DNA from: Sepioteuthis lessoniana
Taxonomy: Eukaryota > Mollusca > Cephalopoda > Myopsida > Loliginidae
Assembly (NCBI GenBank): GCA_963585895.1
Contig: OY757904.1
Coordinates: 161,888,792-161,952,791 of the forward strand
DNA: 64,000 bases
Direction of reading: 5' to 3'
A program made the translations under genes and the position numbers. The stretch's first letter is position 1. Each line of letters begins with the position of its first letter. Below, piece after piece: positions 22,853 to 34,442 of the stretch. The notes beneath the pieces are model-generated. The model searched no databases, was not told where the DNA came from, and worked only from the letters and a program-made list of their open reading frames with translations.

Positions 22853-25660
22853 AGCAACAAAATGTTTTACACCTTGAAAGTGACAGGAAGCCAAAGGCCC
22901 TAATAGCCTTAACAAGCATTGTCATCATCCCCTCCAAACCCTGGCTCGACTTCACTAGCAACAAAATGTTTTACACCTTGAAAGTGACAGGAAGCCAAAG
23001 GCCCTAATAGCCTTAACAAGCATTGTCATCATCCCCTCCAAACCCTGGCTCGACTTCACTATCAACAAAATGTTTTACACCTTGAAAGTGACAGGAAGCC
23101 AAAGGCCCTAATAGCCTTAACAAGCATTGTCATCATCCCCTCCAAACCCTGGCTCGACTTCACTAGCAACAAAATGTTTTACACCTTGAAAGTGACAGGA
23201 AGCCAAAGGCCCTAATAGCCTTAACAAGCATTGTCATCATCCCCTCCAAACCCTGGCTCGACTTCACTAGCAACAAAATGTTTTACACCTTGAAAGTGAC
23301 AGGAAGCCAAAGGCCCTAATAGCCTTAACAAGCATTGTCATCATCCCCTCCAAACCCTGGCCCGACTTCACTATCGACGAAATGTTTTACACCTTGAAAG
23401 TGACAGGAAGCCAAAGGCCCTAATAGCCTTAACAAGCATTGTCATCATCCCCTCCAAACCCTGGCTCGACTTCACTATCAACAAAATGTTTTACACCTTG
23501 AAAGTGACAGGAATCCAAAGGCCCTAATAGCCTTAACAAGCATTGTCATCATCCCCTCCAAACCCTGGCTCGACTTCACTAGCAACAAAATGTTTTACAC
23601 CTTGAAAGTGACAGGAAGCCAAAGGCCCTAATAGCCTTAACAAGCATTGTCATCACCCCCTCCAAACCCTGGCTCGACTTCACTAGCAACAAAATGTTTT
23701 ACACCTTGAAAGTGACAGGAAGCCAAAGGCCCTAATAGCCTTAACAAGCATTGTCATCATCCCCTCCAAACCCTGGCTCGACTTCACTAGCAACAAAATG
23801 TTTTACACCTTGAAAGTGACAGGAAGCCAAAGGCCCTAATAGCCTTAACAAGCATTGTCATCATCCCCTCCAAACCCTGGCTCGACTTCACTATCAACAA
23901 AATGTTTTACACCTTGAAAGTGACAGGAAGCCAAAGGCCCTAATAGCCTTAACAAGCATTGTCATCATCCCCTCCAAACCCTGGCTCGACTTCACTAGCA
24001 ACAAAATGTTTTACACCTTGAAAGTGACAGGAAGTCAAAGGCCCTAATAGCCTTAACAAGCATTGTCATCATCCCCTCCAAACCCTGGCTCGACTTCACT
24101 ATCAACAAAATGTTTTACACCTTGAAAGTGACAGGAAGCCAAAGGCCCTAATAGCCTTAACAAGCATTGTCATCATCCCCTCCAAACCCTGGCCCGACTT
24201 CACTATCAACAAAATGTTTTACACCTTGAAAGTGACAGGAAGCCAAAGGCCCTAATAGCCTTAACAAGCATTGTCATCATCCCCTCCAAACCCTGGCTCG
24301 ACTTCACTAGCAACAAAATGTTTTACACCTTGAAAGTGACAGGAAGCCAAAGGCCCTAATAGCCTTAACAAGCATTGTCATCATCCCCTCCAAACCCTGG
24401 CTCGACTTCACTAGCAACAAAATGTTTTACACCTTGAAAGTGACAGGAAGCCAAAGGCCCTAATAGCCTTAACAAGCATTGTCATCATCCCCTCCAAACC
24501 CTGGCTCGACTTCACTATCAACAAAATGTTTTACACCTTGAAAGTGACAGGAAGCCAAAGGCCCTAATAGCCTTAACAAGCATTGTCATCATCCCCTCCA
24601 AACTCTGGCTCGACTTCACTAGCAACAAAATGTTTTACACCTTGAAAGTGACAGGAAGCCAAAGGCCCTAATAGCCTTAACAAGCATTGTCATCATCCCC
24701 TCCAAACCCTGGCTCGACTTCACTAGCAACAAAATGTTTTACACCTTGAAAGTGACAGGAAGCCAAAGGCCCTAATAGCCTTAACAAGCATTGTCATCAT
24801 CCCCTCCAAACCCTGGCTCGACTTCACTAGCAACAAAATGTTTTACACCTTGAAAGTGACAGGAAGCCAAAGGCCTTAATAGCCTTAACAAGCATTGTCA
24901 TCATCCCCTCCAAACCCTGGCTCGACTTCACTATCAACAAAATGTTTTACACCTTGAAAGTGACAGGAAGCCAAAGGCCCTAATAGCCTTAACAAGCATT
25001 GTCATCATCCCCTCCAAACCCTGGCTCGACTTCACTAGCAACAAAATGTTTTACACCTTGAAAGTGACAGGAAGCCAAAGGCCCTAATAGCCTTAACAAG
25101 CATTGTCATCATCCCCTCCAAACCCTGGCTCGACTTCACTAGCAACAAAATGTTTTACACCTTGAAAGTGACAGGAAGCCAAAGGCCCTAATAGCCTTAA
25201 CAAGCATTGTCATCATCCCCTCCAAACCCTGGCTCGACTTCACTAGCAACAAAATGTTTTACACCTTGAAAGTGACAGGAAGCCAAAGGCCCTAATAGCC
25301 TTAACAAGCATTGTCATCATCCCCTCCAAACCCTGGCTCGACCTCACTATCAACAAAATGTTTTACACCTTGAAAGTGACAGGAAGCCAAAGGCCCTAAT
25401 AGCCTTAACAAGCATTGTCATCATCCCCTCCAAACCCTGGCTCGACTTCACTATCAACAAAATGTTTTACACCTTGAAAGTGACAGGAAGCCAAAGGCCC
25501 TAATAGCCTTAACAAGCATTGTCATCATCCCCTCCAAACCCTGGCTCGACTTCACTAGCAACAAAATGTTTTACACCTTGAAAGTGACAGGAAGCCAAAG
25601 GCCCTAATAGCCTTAACAAGCATTGTCATCATCCCCTCCAAACCCTGGCTCGACTTCACT
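22853..25660 (+). repeat. Satellite array, homogeneous core (27 monomers of 104 bp)
   Basis: Taking the position of AGCAAC/ATCAAC as phase, units start at 22853, 22957, 23061 and so on to 25661. This is exactly 27 steps of 104 bp with no length change. Monomers differ at only a few positions: AGCAAC or ATCAAC, CTCGAC or CCCGAC, and rare single changes. Each unit contains an imperfect inverted repeat AAGGCCCTAATAGCCTT. Since 104 is not a multiple of 3 and stops recur, it is non-coding. Confidence 0.97.
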
Positions 25661-26690
25661 AGCAACAAAATCTTTTAATCCTTGAAAGTGAGAGTGGGCA
25701 AAATGCCTGAATGGCTTTAACAAGCATTGCCATCACGCCCTCTAAGCCTTGGCTCGACCTCACTAGCAAGAAAATCTTTTAATTCTTGAATGTGACAGGA
25801 GGCCAGAGGCCTTAATGTCTTTAACAAGTATTGTCATCATCCCCTCAAAATCCTGGCTCGACCTCACTAGTAACAAACACCTTTATTCATTGAAAGTGAG
25901 ACTGGGCCAAAGGCCTAAATGGCCTCAACAACCATTGTCTTTACCCCCTTATAACCCTTGCTGAGAATGAGTCAGAGGCCTTAATGGCCTTGTCTTTTCA
26001 AGCATTATCATCATCCCCTCAAAACCCTAGCCCAATCTCTGAAGCCACAAAATCTTTTACTCCTTAAAAGTGACAGGAGGCCAAATGTGAAAGGAGGCCT
26101 GAATGGCCTTAACAAGCATTGTCATATCCCCCTCAAAACCCTGGCTTGACCTCACTATCAACAAAATGTTTTACACCTTGAAAGTGACAGGAAGCCAAAG
26201 GCCCTAATAGCCTTAACAAGCATTGTCATCATCCCCTCAAAACCCTGGTTTGACCTCACTAGCAACAAAATCGTTTAATCCCTTAAAGTGACAGGAGGCC
26301 AGAGGCCTAGATGGCCTTAGAAAGCATTGTTATTACCCCCTCAGAACCCTAGTTCGACCTCACTAGCAACAAAATATTTTACATCTTGAAAATAAGAGTG
26401 GGCCAAAGGCTTTAATGGCCTTAACAAGCCTTGTCCTTACCCCCTCAAAACACTTGTTCAACCACACCAGCAACAAAATCTTTTACTCCTTAAAATGAGA
26501 GCCTGCCAAAGGCCTGAATGCCCTTTGCAAGCATTGTCATTACCCCCTCAAATTCCTGGCTCGACCTCACAAGCAATAAAATCTTTTACTCATTGAAAGT
26601 GAGATTAGACAAAAGACTTAATGGCCTTAGCCATCATTGTCTTCATCCCTTAAAACCTTGGCTTGATTTTGTTAGCAACAAAATATTTCA
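25661..26690 (+). repeat. Satellite array, diverged right flank
   Basis: Monomers again diverge in sequence and length. One core-like monomer reappears at about 26155-26230, showing exchange between core and edge. The open frame starting at 26518 runs out of the array and is not considered a gene. Confidence 0.9.
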
Positions 26691-26859
26691 AGTATTTAAA
26701 TTTTTTTTGTATATTATGCTTTTGACACCAGCAACTGGTACTCTTTTTCTGGGCACTTCTCTTGGGCATGGCATCATATATAATGGTATGGTTTGTCCCG
26801 GCTTTAATCATAACACTATCGCCTGATACTATGTTCTGGAGTTGCTTACCCTTTGTAAC

Positions 26860-27060
26860 TCTATCGTTTTAGTACGGTACTAAATGTAACAATATCTTGG
26901 CACGACACCACTGTAACAATATCGCAATTACAACTACCAACACAGATACCAGCGTCAATTGTAATGCCGTTGTGTACGACATTTGTGGTACCAAATGTAA
27001 TAATGATTGGTCTTATCCTGGCAATGGCGCCAAATGTGATTCCAGATAGTTTGTTTATCA
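26860..27060. repeat. Short diverged repeats with an AAATGTAA(C/T)AAT core
   Basis: Phrases such as TACTAAATGTAACAATATC, CACTGTAACAATATCG, TACCAAATGTAATAATG and CGCCAAATGTGATTCC recur over 170 bp. They resemble element-end sequence, but I cannot assign a family. Confidence 0.35.
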
Positions 27061-27089
27061 ATCCTCACTGTGCCCACGCTCTGTTTGAA

Positions 27090-27507
27090 AGATATACTGA
27101 TAGGGAATGACACAATTCATCTGGAACCTCTTCTGACGGTCGGAGTGATCCGTTGGAACAAAAATGCCTGGGTATTGGCAATTCAAAGACAAGAAGAACT
27201 CTCTATCAACAATTAACAAACATTCATTGAAACATATTGGTATAACAGTAATATGTCCAATATATTTATAGAAATTGTCGCTTCATTATCTAGATACATT
27301 GTTCGATGTTCAGACTGCTTACAGCAGAAGGAGAGAGAGAGTATAAGGATCTATAAACAGAGACACAAAGAGACACCCATCGACCCGACCCGACCGAACT
27401 TTCTGAACGCCAACTTCTAACTGACCCCAACTGACAAAATTCGATAATTCTTGTATACCTAAATTCAGGATATCGGTAAGGTGATGTCATTTCACTAAAT
27501 TATTACA
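27090..27507 (-). mobile_element. Possible LTR fragment (fossil)
   Basis: On the minus strand a TGTAATAATTTAGTGAAATG start is followed by GC-richer then AT-rich sequence with an ATAAATATATTGG stretch. This resembles an LTR in composition, but no matching end, target duplication or coding region is seen. A weak call. Confidence 0.25.
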
Positions 27508-27944
27508 TCATCTCTCACGTGTCCTAGATTCAATGTTTTCCTTTCCCCAATCAAACCTGTGAGAAGACATGAATCCATTTTGCGTACATTTGGGTCTTTC
27601 TGTGTTGGTCATTTGTGTACTCGCTTGAACTTTCCAATTTGACTTACATTTCTGCTCAAAGATTTTAGTTAACTTAAAAGCTAACCGAAAAACTCGTGGC
27701 CCAACCCAACCAGATTATAAAATAATCAATTATCATGGCAACTGGGTTACATTAGGATCCTTTACATCAATTGTTTTTGTTTTTTTTTTTATATTTTTTA
27801 TTCATTTGTTTGTGTTTTTTCTTTTCGTTATAGAATCTCGTCATTTGATTTGGCAAATGAAAACGTTCGTTGTTTTTTGCGACTTGTGATCATTAAAAGT
27901 TTTTACTACCTCAACCATTTGGATGCGTATTCAATTTGGTATGG
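27508..27944. other. Spacer, no gene seen
   Basis: AT-rich sequence with a T-rich run at 27775-27800. No domain or repeat recognised. Confidence 0.5.
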
Positions 27945-28168
27945 CTACTTTTATTTAATGGCATAGCAACATTTATGGGTTATTTAATGTGGAAGCCTTT
28001 CTTGTGGAAAAATAATAGCAGTACTACTTAACCCATACCTGGAGGGATGAGGGGGGTTCATGTTTTACCAAAGAGTATTAGTCCGAAATTAAATGTAATT
28101 GCGCGACTAGAACTCGAACTCACTCCGACATCACAGTCTAGCACGTTAACCACAATGCCGCGAGAACT
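27945..28168 (-). mobile_element. SINE-B copy
   Basis: On the minus strand the head at about 28168-28080 is tRNA-like: GTGGTTAACGTGCTAGACTG followed by a GAGTTCGAGTTCTAG-type B box and TCGCGCAATTACA. The 3' tail reads CCACATTAAATAACCCATAA followed by a GTTGCTATGCCATTAAA-type sequence. Same family as 8222-8462. Confidence 0.8.
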
Positions 28169-28261
28169 TTTGTTTATCGTTGGAAGTGTCCAAACGGCTG
28201 TTTTTCTTCCCATTTTTGTTTTCTAGTTATTTTTGTTTTGTTGATCCTCGTGTTGTCTGTA

Positions 28262-29338
28262 TTGTTTCTGATGGCTCTAATTAGTTTTCCTCCACACTTT
28301 TATGTAGTCTTCGAGTCGTTGGATCGATGCTTCGACGCTATCCTCAGTGGTGGCAAGTCCTCCTCCTCCTCCTCCTTCTTTTCTTGACACATAGAGTCTG
28401 TCAACGTCATTTCTTGGGTGTAAGGTCTTATGTATGGTCATTAGTTTTCTTTTTCTCTCGACCATTTGTTTAAGTTCTTCTTTTGTCTACTTTAAGAATG
28501 CTCCCGATTATCTTACGCGGGGGACTGCCGTTGTGTTTGTTCCTTTTTTGAGATTCCTGCTATATAGTTTGGTTTCGAGTAGTTTTCCCGTTCTTCTGAG
28601 AAACTTTTTAAAAAAATTTTCTTTCATCTCCATTTGTATAATGGTGTCCGCTTCCAATACTCACAAGTATTTATAAGTTTCCTTTGCTCTGAGCGTTCTC
28701 ATTTTTTTTTTTTTTTTTTTATTTGTTAGTTTTATTCCTTCCATCATGTATCGTTTCCCGCTGTTCATTATTAGCATGGTGCATTTTTCTACTCCAAATT
28801 TCATCCCTATGTCTTGATTGTATATTCTCTCTGTCTGAATTAGGGTTTCCAAATCTATTTCATTTTTGGCAAACAGTTTGAGGTCGTCCATGTAGAGTAA
28901 AGCGATCGATCTTTTCTTGCGGTTTATTAACTTCGTATCCGGCTGTGCATTTCCTGAGTATGTGGTTGAAAGCCATCATCACTATAACAAATAGTAATGG
29001 TGATGGCGCATCTCCCTGGAATATACCTCTGGATTTTAACCTCGTCGAAGCTTTTTCCACTTGCCGTTAATTCCACTCTCTAGGTTCCCATGGTTTACTC
29101 GAGAAATTTTATGACTTCGTCGGATATTTTGTACATTTTGAGACAATCAAATATCCAGCTCCGGGGGACCATGTCTTAAGCCCGTTTATTGTCAATCTAT
29201 GCCATAGTTAAATTTTTTCGTCTCGTTTTACTCTCATTGAGGATGTGTGGATCAATATATAGCTCTCCTGTCCCTTTGGCTCCATGTGGCACCCTTTCTA
29301 TTCCTCGGAGAACAGCCCACGGCTTATTAACGAATAGT
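28262..29338 (-). mobile_element. R2-like LINE reverse-transcriptase fragment
   Basis: On the minus strand the blocks run from 29338 to 28262. They are RVPHGAKGTGELYIDPHI, MAWIDNKRAYDMVPRSWI (palm motif A with catalytic Asp), SFDEVKI then RGIFQGDAPSPLLFVIVMMA (motif B), a decayed motif C (MDDLKLFAKNEIDLETLIQ), FGVEKCTMLIMNSGK and YKYLRVLEADTI. The thumb includes LHPRNDVDRLYVSRKEGGGG and ATTEDSVEASIQRLEDYIK. This palm and the tail in the sister copy at 52.9-55 kb indicate a LINE of the restriction-like-endonuclease group (R2/NeSL-type). It is cut at 28262 before the endonuclease and broken by shifts. Confidence 0.8.
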
Positions 29339-29629
29339 TTTGGAGGTGCCCGTGGTATAATGGTTATCGTCGCAGGAATTGGACACGGCGAAACGAGTTC
29401 AAATCCTAGACTGAATGCATTTCACATTGCACTAATACCCTTGGAAAAGGTATGAATCCAATTATTCTCCCTCTAGCTATGGGTAAATAGTAGGGCAGAC
29501 TAGGTTCTTCAGCCTTGGTGAGGCAACTAGTATAGGAGAAGGAAAACTCTGAATTCAAACCTGTTAAACTCTGCTTAAAAATTGACCTTGTGTCATATCC
29601 TGCCCGAGCGGAGGGATTGGGTAAATATG
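29339..29629 (+). mobile_element. SINE-A copy, best example, with 13-bp target duplication
   Basis: The head GGAGGTGCCCGTGGTATAAT (A-box region) and ACGAGTTCAAATCCTAGAC (B box) are clearly tRNA-like. The body has GGTATGAATCCAATTATTCT and GCTATGGGTAAATAGTAGGG, and the tail GCGGAGGGATTGGGTAAATA. The 13-bp ATTAACGAATAGT flanks it at 29326-29338 and 29630-29642. Inserted in R2-like LINE sequence. Confidence 0.95.
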
Positions 29630-29642
29630 ATTAACGAATAGT

Positions 29643-31000
29643 AAATTTTCTCCTCTATTATTATTATTATTATTTCACTCTTTGCAAATTTTTTTTACAC
29701 CAGATTTAGCTGGCCGGCTTTCACTAGAGTCTGAGTGACAACAAGTCTCCGCCGGTCTCCAGGTCTCTACCCAGTATTCTAGTCGATCTCAACAATGCTG
29801 AATTCTGGATTGATTTTCAGTTCCTCCAGTTTCTTTTCCAGGCTCCTAGGGACCGTTCCGAGTGCAACAACAATTGGTATCACCGTCAACCTCATGTTCC
29901 ACAGTTTTCTAATAAGGTCCTAGTATTTATCAATCTTATCGCTTTCTTCAATTGGGCTTTATCAATTTTTACTTTAATTTAATTGATCCTTATGGCGTTA
30001 TTTTGTGTTGCTATTAGAAGAGATTCAGTTTCTCTATTTAGGCTTCCCTTTCTTAGTTCTGCCGAGGTTTTCTCATGTAAGATTTTTCTATTTTGTTGCT
30101 TGAAATCTCCATACGTTTGTTTTTTCTTCCACTTTCTGTTTCCTAGTTTTAGTCGTTTTTCGTAACTGGTTGTTTTTACTAGTTTTTCTTTGCTTGATTT
30201 AATGTAATTCTCGAAGCTTTTTATTGTTGCATCTATGCAGTCCTCAATTCTGGCGCGTTTTCTTCCTCCGTCTTTTCTTGAAACATATCATCTCTAAGTC
30301 ATCTCTCGGATATAAAGCCTTGTGCATAGTTATCATTTTCCTTGTCTTTTGATTTAGTTGTCGAAATTCCTTCTTTATCTCTTTTAAGAATGGTCCAGAG
30401 TACTTTACCGGGGGAACTGTCAAGTTGTTTATCCCTTTGATGAGATTTCTGCTATGGAGCTTGGTTTCGAGAAGTTTTCTTGTTCTTCTGAGATTCTCTT
30501 TTCTTATTCTTTTCTTTCATCTCCGCTTGTTTGATGATTTCCACTTCCAATACTCCCAAGTACTTGTAGTTATCTTTTCCCAAAGCGTTATGATTCTTTT
30601 TGGTTTTGTAGTTCTATTCCCTCCGTGTTTTTCTTTTCCCCTCTTTTCATTCTGAACATGGTCGATTCTTATATCCTAAATTACATTCCCATATGCTTGC
30701 TGTATATTCTTATTGTTTGTATCAGAGTCTCCAGTTTTGCTTGACCCTGTCTTGGTATCTTCTAAGTCTCCCTTCTTTCATCAATATCTTTTGATTTATT
30801 TCTTCAAGTTGTCAGGTATATCTGTTATTTTGTTTTCGTCTTTTCATTCTAACATATCCTCGAATGTTTTTCACTCTGTAGCACTTTTGCTGGTGTTAAA
30901 AGTTTCGTTACTCGTCCTTCGCGCCTAATTTTCCATCTAAGATATGAATTTTTGTTCGGGATCATTTATACAATAATGACTTGTTTCGCTTCAGCATAAA
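29643..31000 (-). mobile_element. Second R2-like LINE piece, 3' part with (AAT)n tail
   Basis: On the minus strand, from about 30960 downwards, blocks appear in shifting frames: RIYSKHMGM-like thumb (about 30705), KYLGVLEVEII (about 30565), LDSSPGKVLWTIL (about 30415), a KDGGRKRARIEDCIDA-like stretch (about 30270), SLLIATQNNAIRIN (about 30010) and TALL/STRILGRDLETGGDLL near the C terminus (about 29760). The zinc-knuckle and endonuclease segment expected between the last two is deleted. The 3' end is TTTGCAAAGAGTGAAATAAT followed by (AAT)n at 29658-29680. Confidence 0.7.
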
Positions 31001-31700
31001 TTACTTCGTTTAGTTCAGTAATGTTGGTCGTTAGGATATTTGGCAATAATTTGTTTATCTTTTCGGTTTCTATCTTCACTTTTTTCCAGTCTTCGTTCCT
31101 GATGTAACGTAATTTTATTTTTTTCAGTTATGATTTTTTTTATTGACTCAACATGTATTTTTTTTTTCTTTTGGCGTTAACATGTGATACTGAGGTGCTG
31201 GGGGTGTTTCTTTCAGTTTTACTATTTTTGCGTTTCAATTCGGTTAGAGGGCACTTGTTTTTTGTTTTTTTTGTATTTAGAGTTTTGATTTGGATTGTGA
31301 GATCTTGTTCATATTCTTCCCTACTTGTTGGTATATTTCTAGTATTTCAAGGTCAGAAAACCAACCTTTCTTAAATATCATTCTCTTTCTTGGTCAGCAA
31401 ATCTTTAAGTAAAGTATTAAATCTAGCGTATTCTGTCCAAATTTCTATCTTTTTTTTGCTCATTGTGTAGAATTCCTCTTAAGATAAAAGTGAAGTATAT
31501 TTTTTTTTTGCCTTTCTGAGTCCATTTTCCGTTGGTGTCTCTTAGTTGAACAGTTGCTTTGGTCATTGTTTGTGTAGGTGAAATAAAAACAACCAACATT
31601 CGTTGGATAGTCACGTGGTCTCCCATGTTTGCAATGATCATGACACCTCGACCCCCATTGAATTAGGTTTGGATTTGTCTTTTTTCATGGCTGGCTCTAC
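31001..31700 (-). other. Diverged sequence upstream of the R2-like piece
   Basis: T-rich on the plus strand, hence A-rich in the LINE direction. Only faint resemblance to R2-like N-terminal sequence; it may be the continuation of the element. No other gene is seen. Confidence 0.3.
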
Positions 31701-31844
31701 TAGACCCAGGGATTGTTTACTAGTCTGTACTTCGGTCTTAAATGTTACCGGATATTTTTACAGGGAAGAGGACACTTAAACAGGTCAAGAAATACACTTT
31801 GACTAAATATTAGCATTGTTAATACAAATTATGGTGGTGGTTAA

Positions 31845-31880
31845 TAACAACAACAACAACAACAACAACGAGAACAACAA
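31845..31880. repeat. (CAA)n microsatellite
   Basis: About ten CAA units. Flanking 31700-32380 is AT-rich without recognisable genes. Confidence 0.85.
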
Positions 31881-32384
31881 GTGTCTCTTTTAAATCGTTG
31901 ATATGTAAAAATATGTGGATATGTGTTTCTGTATATTTTTGAAAAATTATCGAAGTAAAATTTGTTTTTATAATATTTGAAAAAGTGAGTAAGAATAGAA
32001 TCAATTTTTTTAAAATTCCCGGAAGCCATGCGAACTTTTATGTAAATGTGATTAGCCTGTCCCAAATTAAAAATAAATAAAATCTATTGAGAAACTAGAA
32101 AGACACATCGCTAAACAATCAATTGATTGGCTTTTAAAGTGGCGGCGCTCGGATCTAAAAGCGACTCGTATGAAAAGTTTTTAAATAGTGATAACAGTAA
32201 AAGAAATCATTAAAAAAAAGTAGCAGTAGACATAAGGAAGTTAGATTAAAACCCCAGAAACTCAGATTTAAATAACGGAGGGACTGTTCGAACAATATTA
32301 AGTAAAAACTTTTAAAATTTGAATGTATATATATATATATATATTGAGCATTATTAAAAGATTCTTCTTCATTAAAAGAATATC

Positions 32385-32760
32385 AGGTCCCATCAGAGAC
32401 CAGAGCATAAATATTAATCAAACTCTGGTTCTGGTATAGCACAATATACTACTAAAGAAAAATATCAAATATAAATCAAAATCAACTTGGAATTCAAATG
32501 ACAGATCTGATTGTCAGGATTCGTTTGTGCTCCCTTAATATGCAACATAGGGGATTTGATTAAAAGCCAGCGAATGTTGGATGCACTTTTTTCTGGTAGT
32601 TAAACAAAGACCGAAGCAACAATGCATCTGAGAAATGCCCAAGGAAATAAACAAGAGAAGGCAGCAAAAATGTAATCCACTGTTATTTTTCAAAGCAATT
32701 CTACACAAAGAGGCTATAAGAAAATGAAGGTTGAAATTTAGGCAGATTTCGTTAAATTTA
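32385..32760. repeat. Unclassified dispersed repeat, copy 1
   Basis: About 370 bp that matches 52285-52690 in the same orientation, with shared phrases AAATATTAATCAA-type, GCGAATGTTGG, AAGACC(G/A)AAG(C/T)AACAATGCAT and ATCCACTGTTATTTTT. No coding potential is common to both copies and no terminal repeats are evident. Confidence 0.7.
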
Positions 32761-32879
32761 ATACAACAAGCCCAAGATTTGCAGACCAGACGAGTATGAT
32801 TTGAAGAATGAATGGTTTTCCTACCTTGAGATACTATAAGTATGTGGATAAATAAGTCGTGAAAAATATGCCTAAGAGA

Positions 32880-32946
32880 ACCAGGTGCTACCACGCCGGG
32901 CCAGAGTGGACCTGGGAGTCATGGCAATGAAGAGGTGCTCCGTATT

Positions 32947-32947
<1 letters not shown>
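32880..32947 (-). repeat. Repeat family M, short fragment
   Basis: GGTGCTACCACGCCGGGCCA, then AGAGTGGACCTGGGAGTCAT, then GGCAATGAAGAGGTGCTCCG. This is the GC-rich core of family M, in the same orientation as 56100-56290. It abuts a (CT)n tract. Confidence 0.75.

Positions 32948-32948
<1 letters not shown>

Positions 32949-33012
<64 letters not shown>
32949..33012. repeat. (CT)n microsatellite
   Basis: Pure CT, about 63 bp. Confidence 0.9.
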
Positions 33013-33015
<3 letters not shown>

Positions 33016-33059
33016 ACTAGTTTTGGTCATGTGTGCGTGTCTTTGGCGTAAATCCCTTT

Positions 33060-33285
33060 CCAGGACTACAACTACTTTTGATTCAAGGTTTTCCTTTTCT
33101 GAAACTGATTCTTATTCTAAGGTTAAGCAGTCCAGTCTGCCCTCCTATTTACCAACAGCTTAATGAAAATAGTAGAATTTATGCCTTCTCGAAGGGTATT
33201 AGAGTTATGTGAAAATTGAAAGAGCCTCGTTAAGGACTTTGTTTTTGTCTCCATTTACGATAACCGTTACGCTATGATTGCCTCC
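33060..33285 (-). mobile_element. SINE-A copy, degraded
   Basis: Minus-strand head GGAGGCAATCATAGCGTAAC at about 33285, body with AAGGCATAAATTCTAC-type sequence, and fragments of the CAACTGTT region. Diverged from the 29.3 kb copy. Confidence 0.7.
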
Positions 33286-33569
33286 ACTCACAAAATAATT
33301 GCATTTCACATGATTTATAAGGACTATAATCGTTCTGATGAAAGATGATGGGATAATTTACGTTTGAACAGGCAACGATGAAAGTCTAGTATCTATACCC
33401 GTAAAATACCAAAGCAGCTATCATATCAATATGATAACTTTTATTTTTCTTTCGTCCATTTTTCTTTTAAATATTTGACAATTTTTAATTACTGCGTTTT
33501 AAGATGATTTTTTGTCTGGAATTCTGAAACAATAAGACTCTAAATGAAAATGTCGTAAGACAAAAAATC

Positions 33570-33822
33570 AAGTTGCCCAACCCCTCTGCGATATGCAGGA
33601 TACTATTCAAGGCCAATCTTGAAGTGGAGTTTTTCTTCTCCAAAACAGGTTGCCTTAGCAAAGATTAAATAAACCATCGCTGGGGGAAAATAGATAAATT
33701 CATGCCTTTACCTCGGATATTATTTGTGCGAAGTGAAACTTAAAGAGCTTCGTCCAAGATTTAAACTCAGATCCCCGATTTCATTTCCAACAACGATAAC
33801 CAGTTCGCTAAGAGTGCCTCTA
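33570..33822 (-). mobile_element. SINE-A copy, degraded
   Basis: Minus-strand head GAGGCACTCTTAGCGAACTG, B-box region AGTTTAAATC, body AAAGGCATGAATTTATC and tail GCAGAGGGGTTGGGCAACT. A second copy of the family within 600 bp, same strand as 33060-33285. Confidence 0.8.
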
Positions 33823-33924
33823 TCTACGAGGTATGATAAAAAAAAGTATCGAAACTGAATATTTCAGTTTTAAATTCTATATTTTAAAATTTCAATGAAG
33901 ACGTGTGCATCGCTGATGAATGTA

Positions 33925-34066
33925 TATCATCATTATCATCATCATCAAGTCGCTTTGCTAGCACGGATTTCCCTGACTCTCTCTTTCCATTCATCTCTAT
34001 CATCCATCGCTCCCGATAGGTCCTCCTGACTACATCCTGTGTCCGCACAGAACTGTTGTAGATACA
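33925..34066 (-). mobile_element. LINE family L1 copy E, 3' end only
   Basis: The minus strand encodes, with frame changes, the family C terminus (LCADTG, EDLPGAMDDRDEW-like, REIRA) and ends in the ATGATGATGATAATGATG tail at 33928-33950. Severely 5' truncated, as is common for LINEs. Confidence 0.8.
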
Positions 34067-34139
34067 ACTGATATTTAGACATAAAGATGGCACAGTAAAT
34101 ATTATTGATACCTTTCGATTATTTGTCTCAAGATTTTAC

Positions 34140-34440
34140 AATAATCGTACCCACAACATTTAATAATATTCCTACTCACAAGATTTGTCAATACTCCTAT
34201 TCACAAGACTTGTCAATACTCCTACACACAAGATTTATCAATACTCCTACTCACAAGATTTTACAATACTCCTACTCACAAGATTTTACAATACTCCTAC
34301 TCACAAGATTTGTCAATACTCGTACACACAAGATTTGTTGATAATCTTATTCACAAGATTTGTTAATACTCCTACTCACAAGATTTATCAATACTCCTAC
34401 TCACAAGATTTGTCAATACTCCTATTCCCAAAATTTGTCA
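34140..34440 (+). repeat. 25-bp minisatellite
   Basis: About 12 units of CAATACTCCTACTCACAAGA+TTTGT with few changes. The 25-bp period keeps frames open (three units make 25 codons), which explains the two long open frames here; neither is a gene. Confidence 0.95.
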
Positions 34441-34442
34441 AT

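Noticed and set aside
21770-26690. CRISPR-like array
   Set aside because: There are no unique spacers between short repeats; the whole 104-bp unit repeats, the surroundings are eukaryotic and no associated genes are present. It is a satellite.
26518-26826. 102-codon open frame
   Set aside because: Begins in diverged satellite monomers and ends in AT-rich sequence; no recognisable domain.
29339-29420. Genuine tRNA gene
   Set aside because: A and B boxes are present, but the sequence is the head of a SINE with target duplication and multiple copies; no complete acceptor-stem pairing.
28500-31400. Membrane-protein gene suggested by many Phe/Leu/Ser-rich plus-strand frames
   Set aside because: The plus strand is T-rich because it is antisense to A-rich LINE sequence; the frames are not conserved and lack context.
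32535-32894. 119-codon minus-strand open frame
   Set aside because: Lies in the unclassified dispersed repeat; the frame is not conserved in the copy at 52.3 kb.
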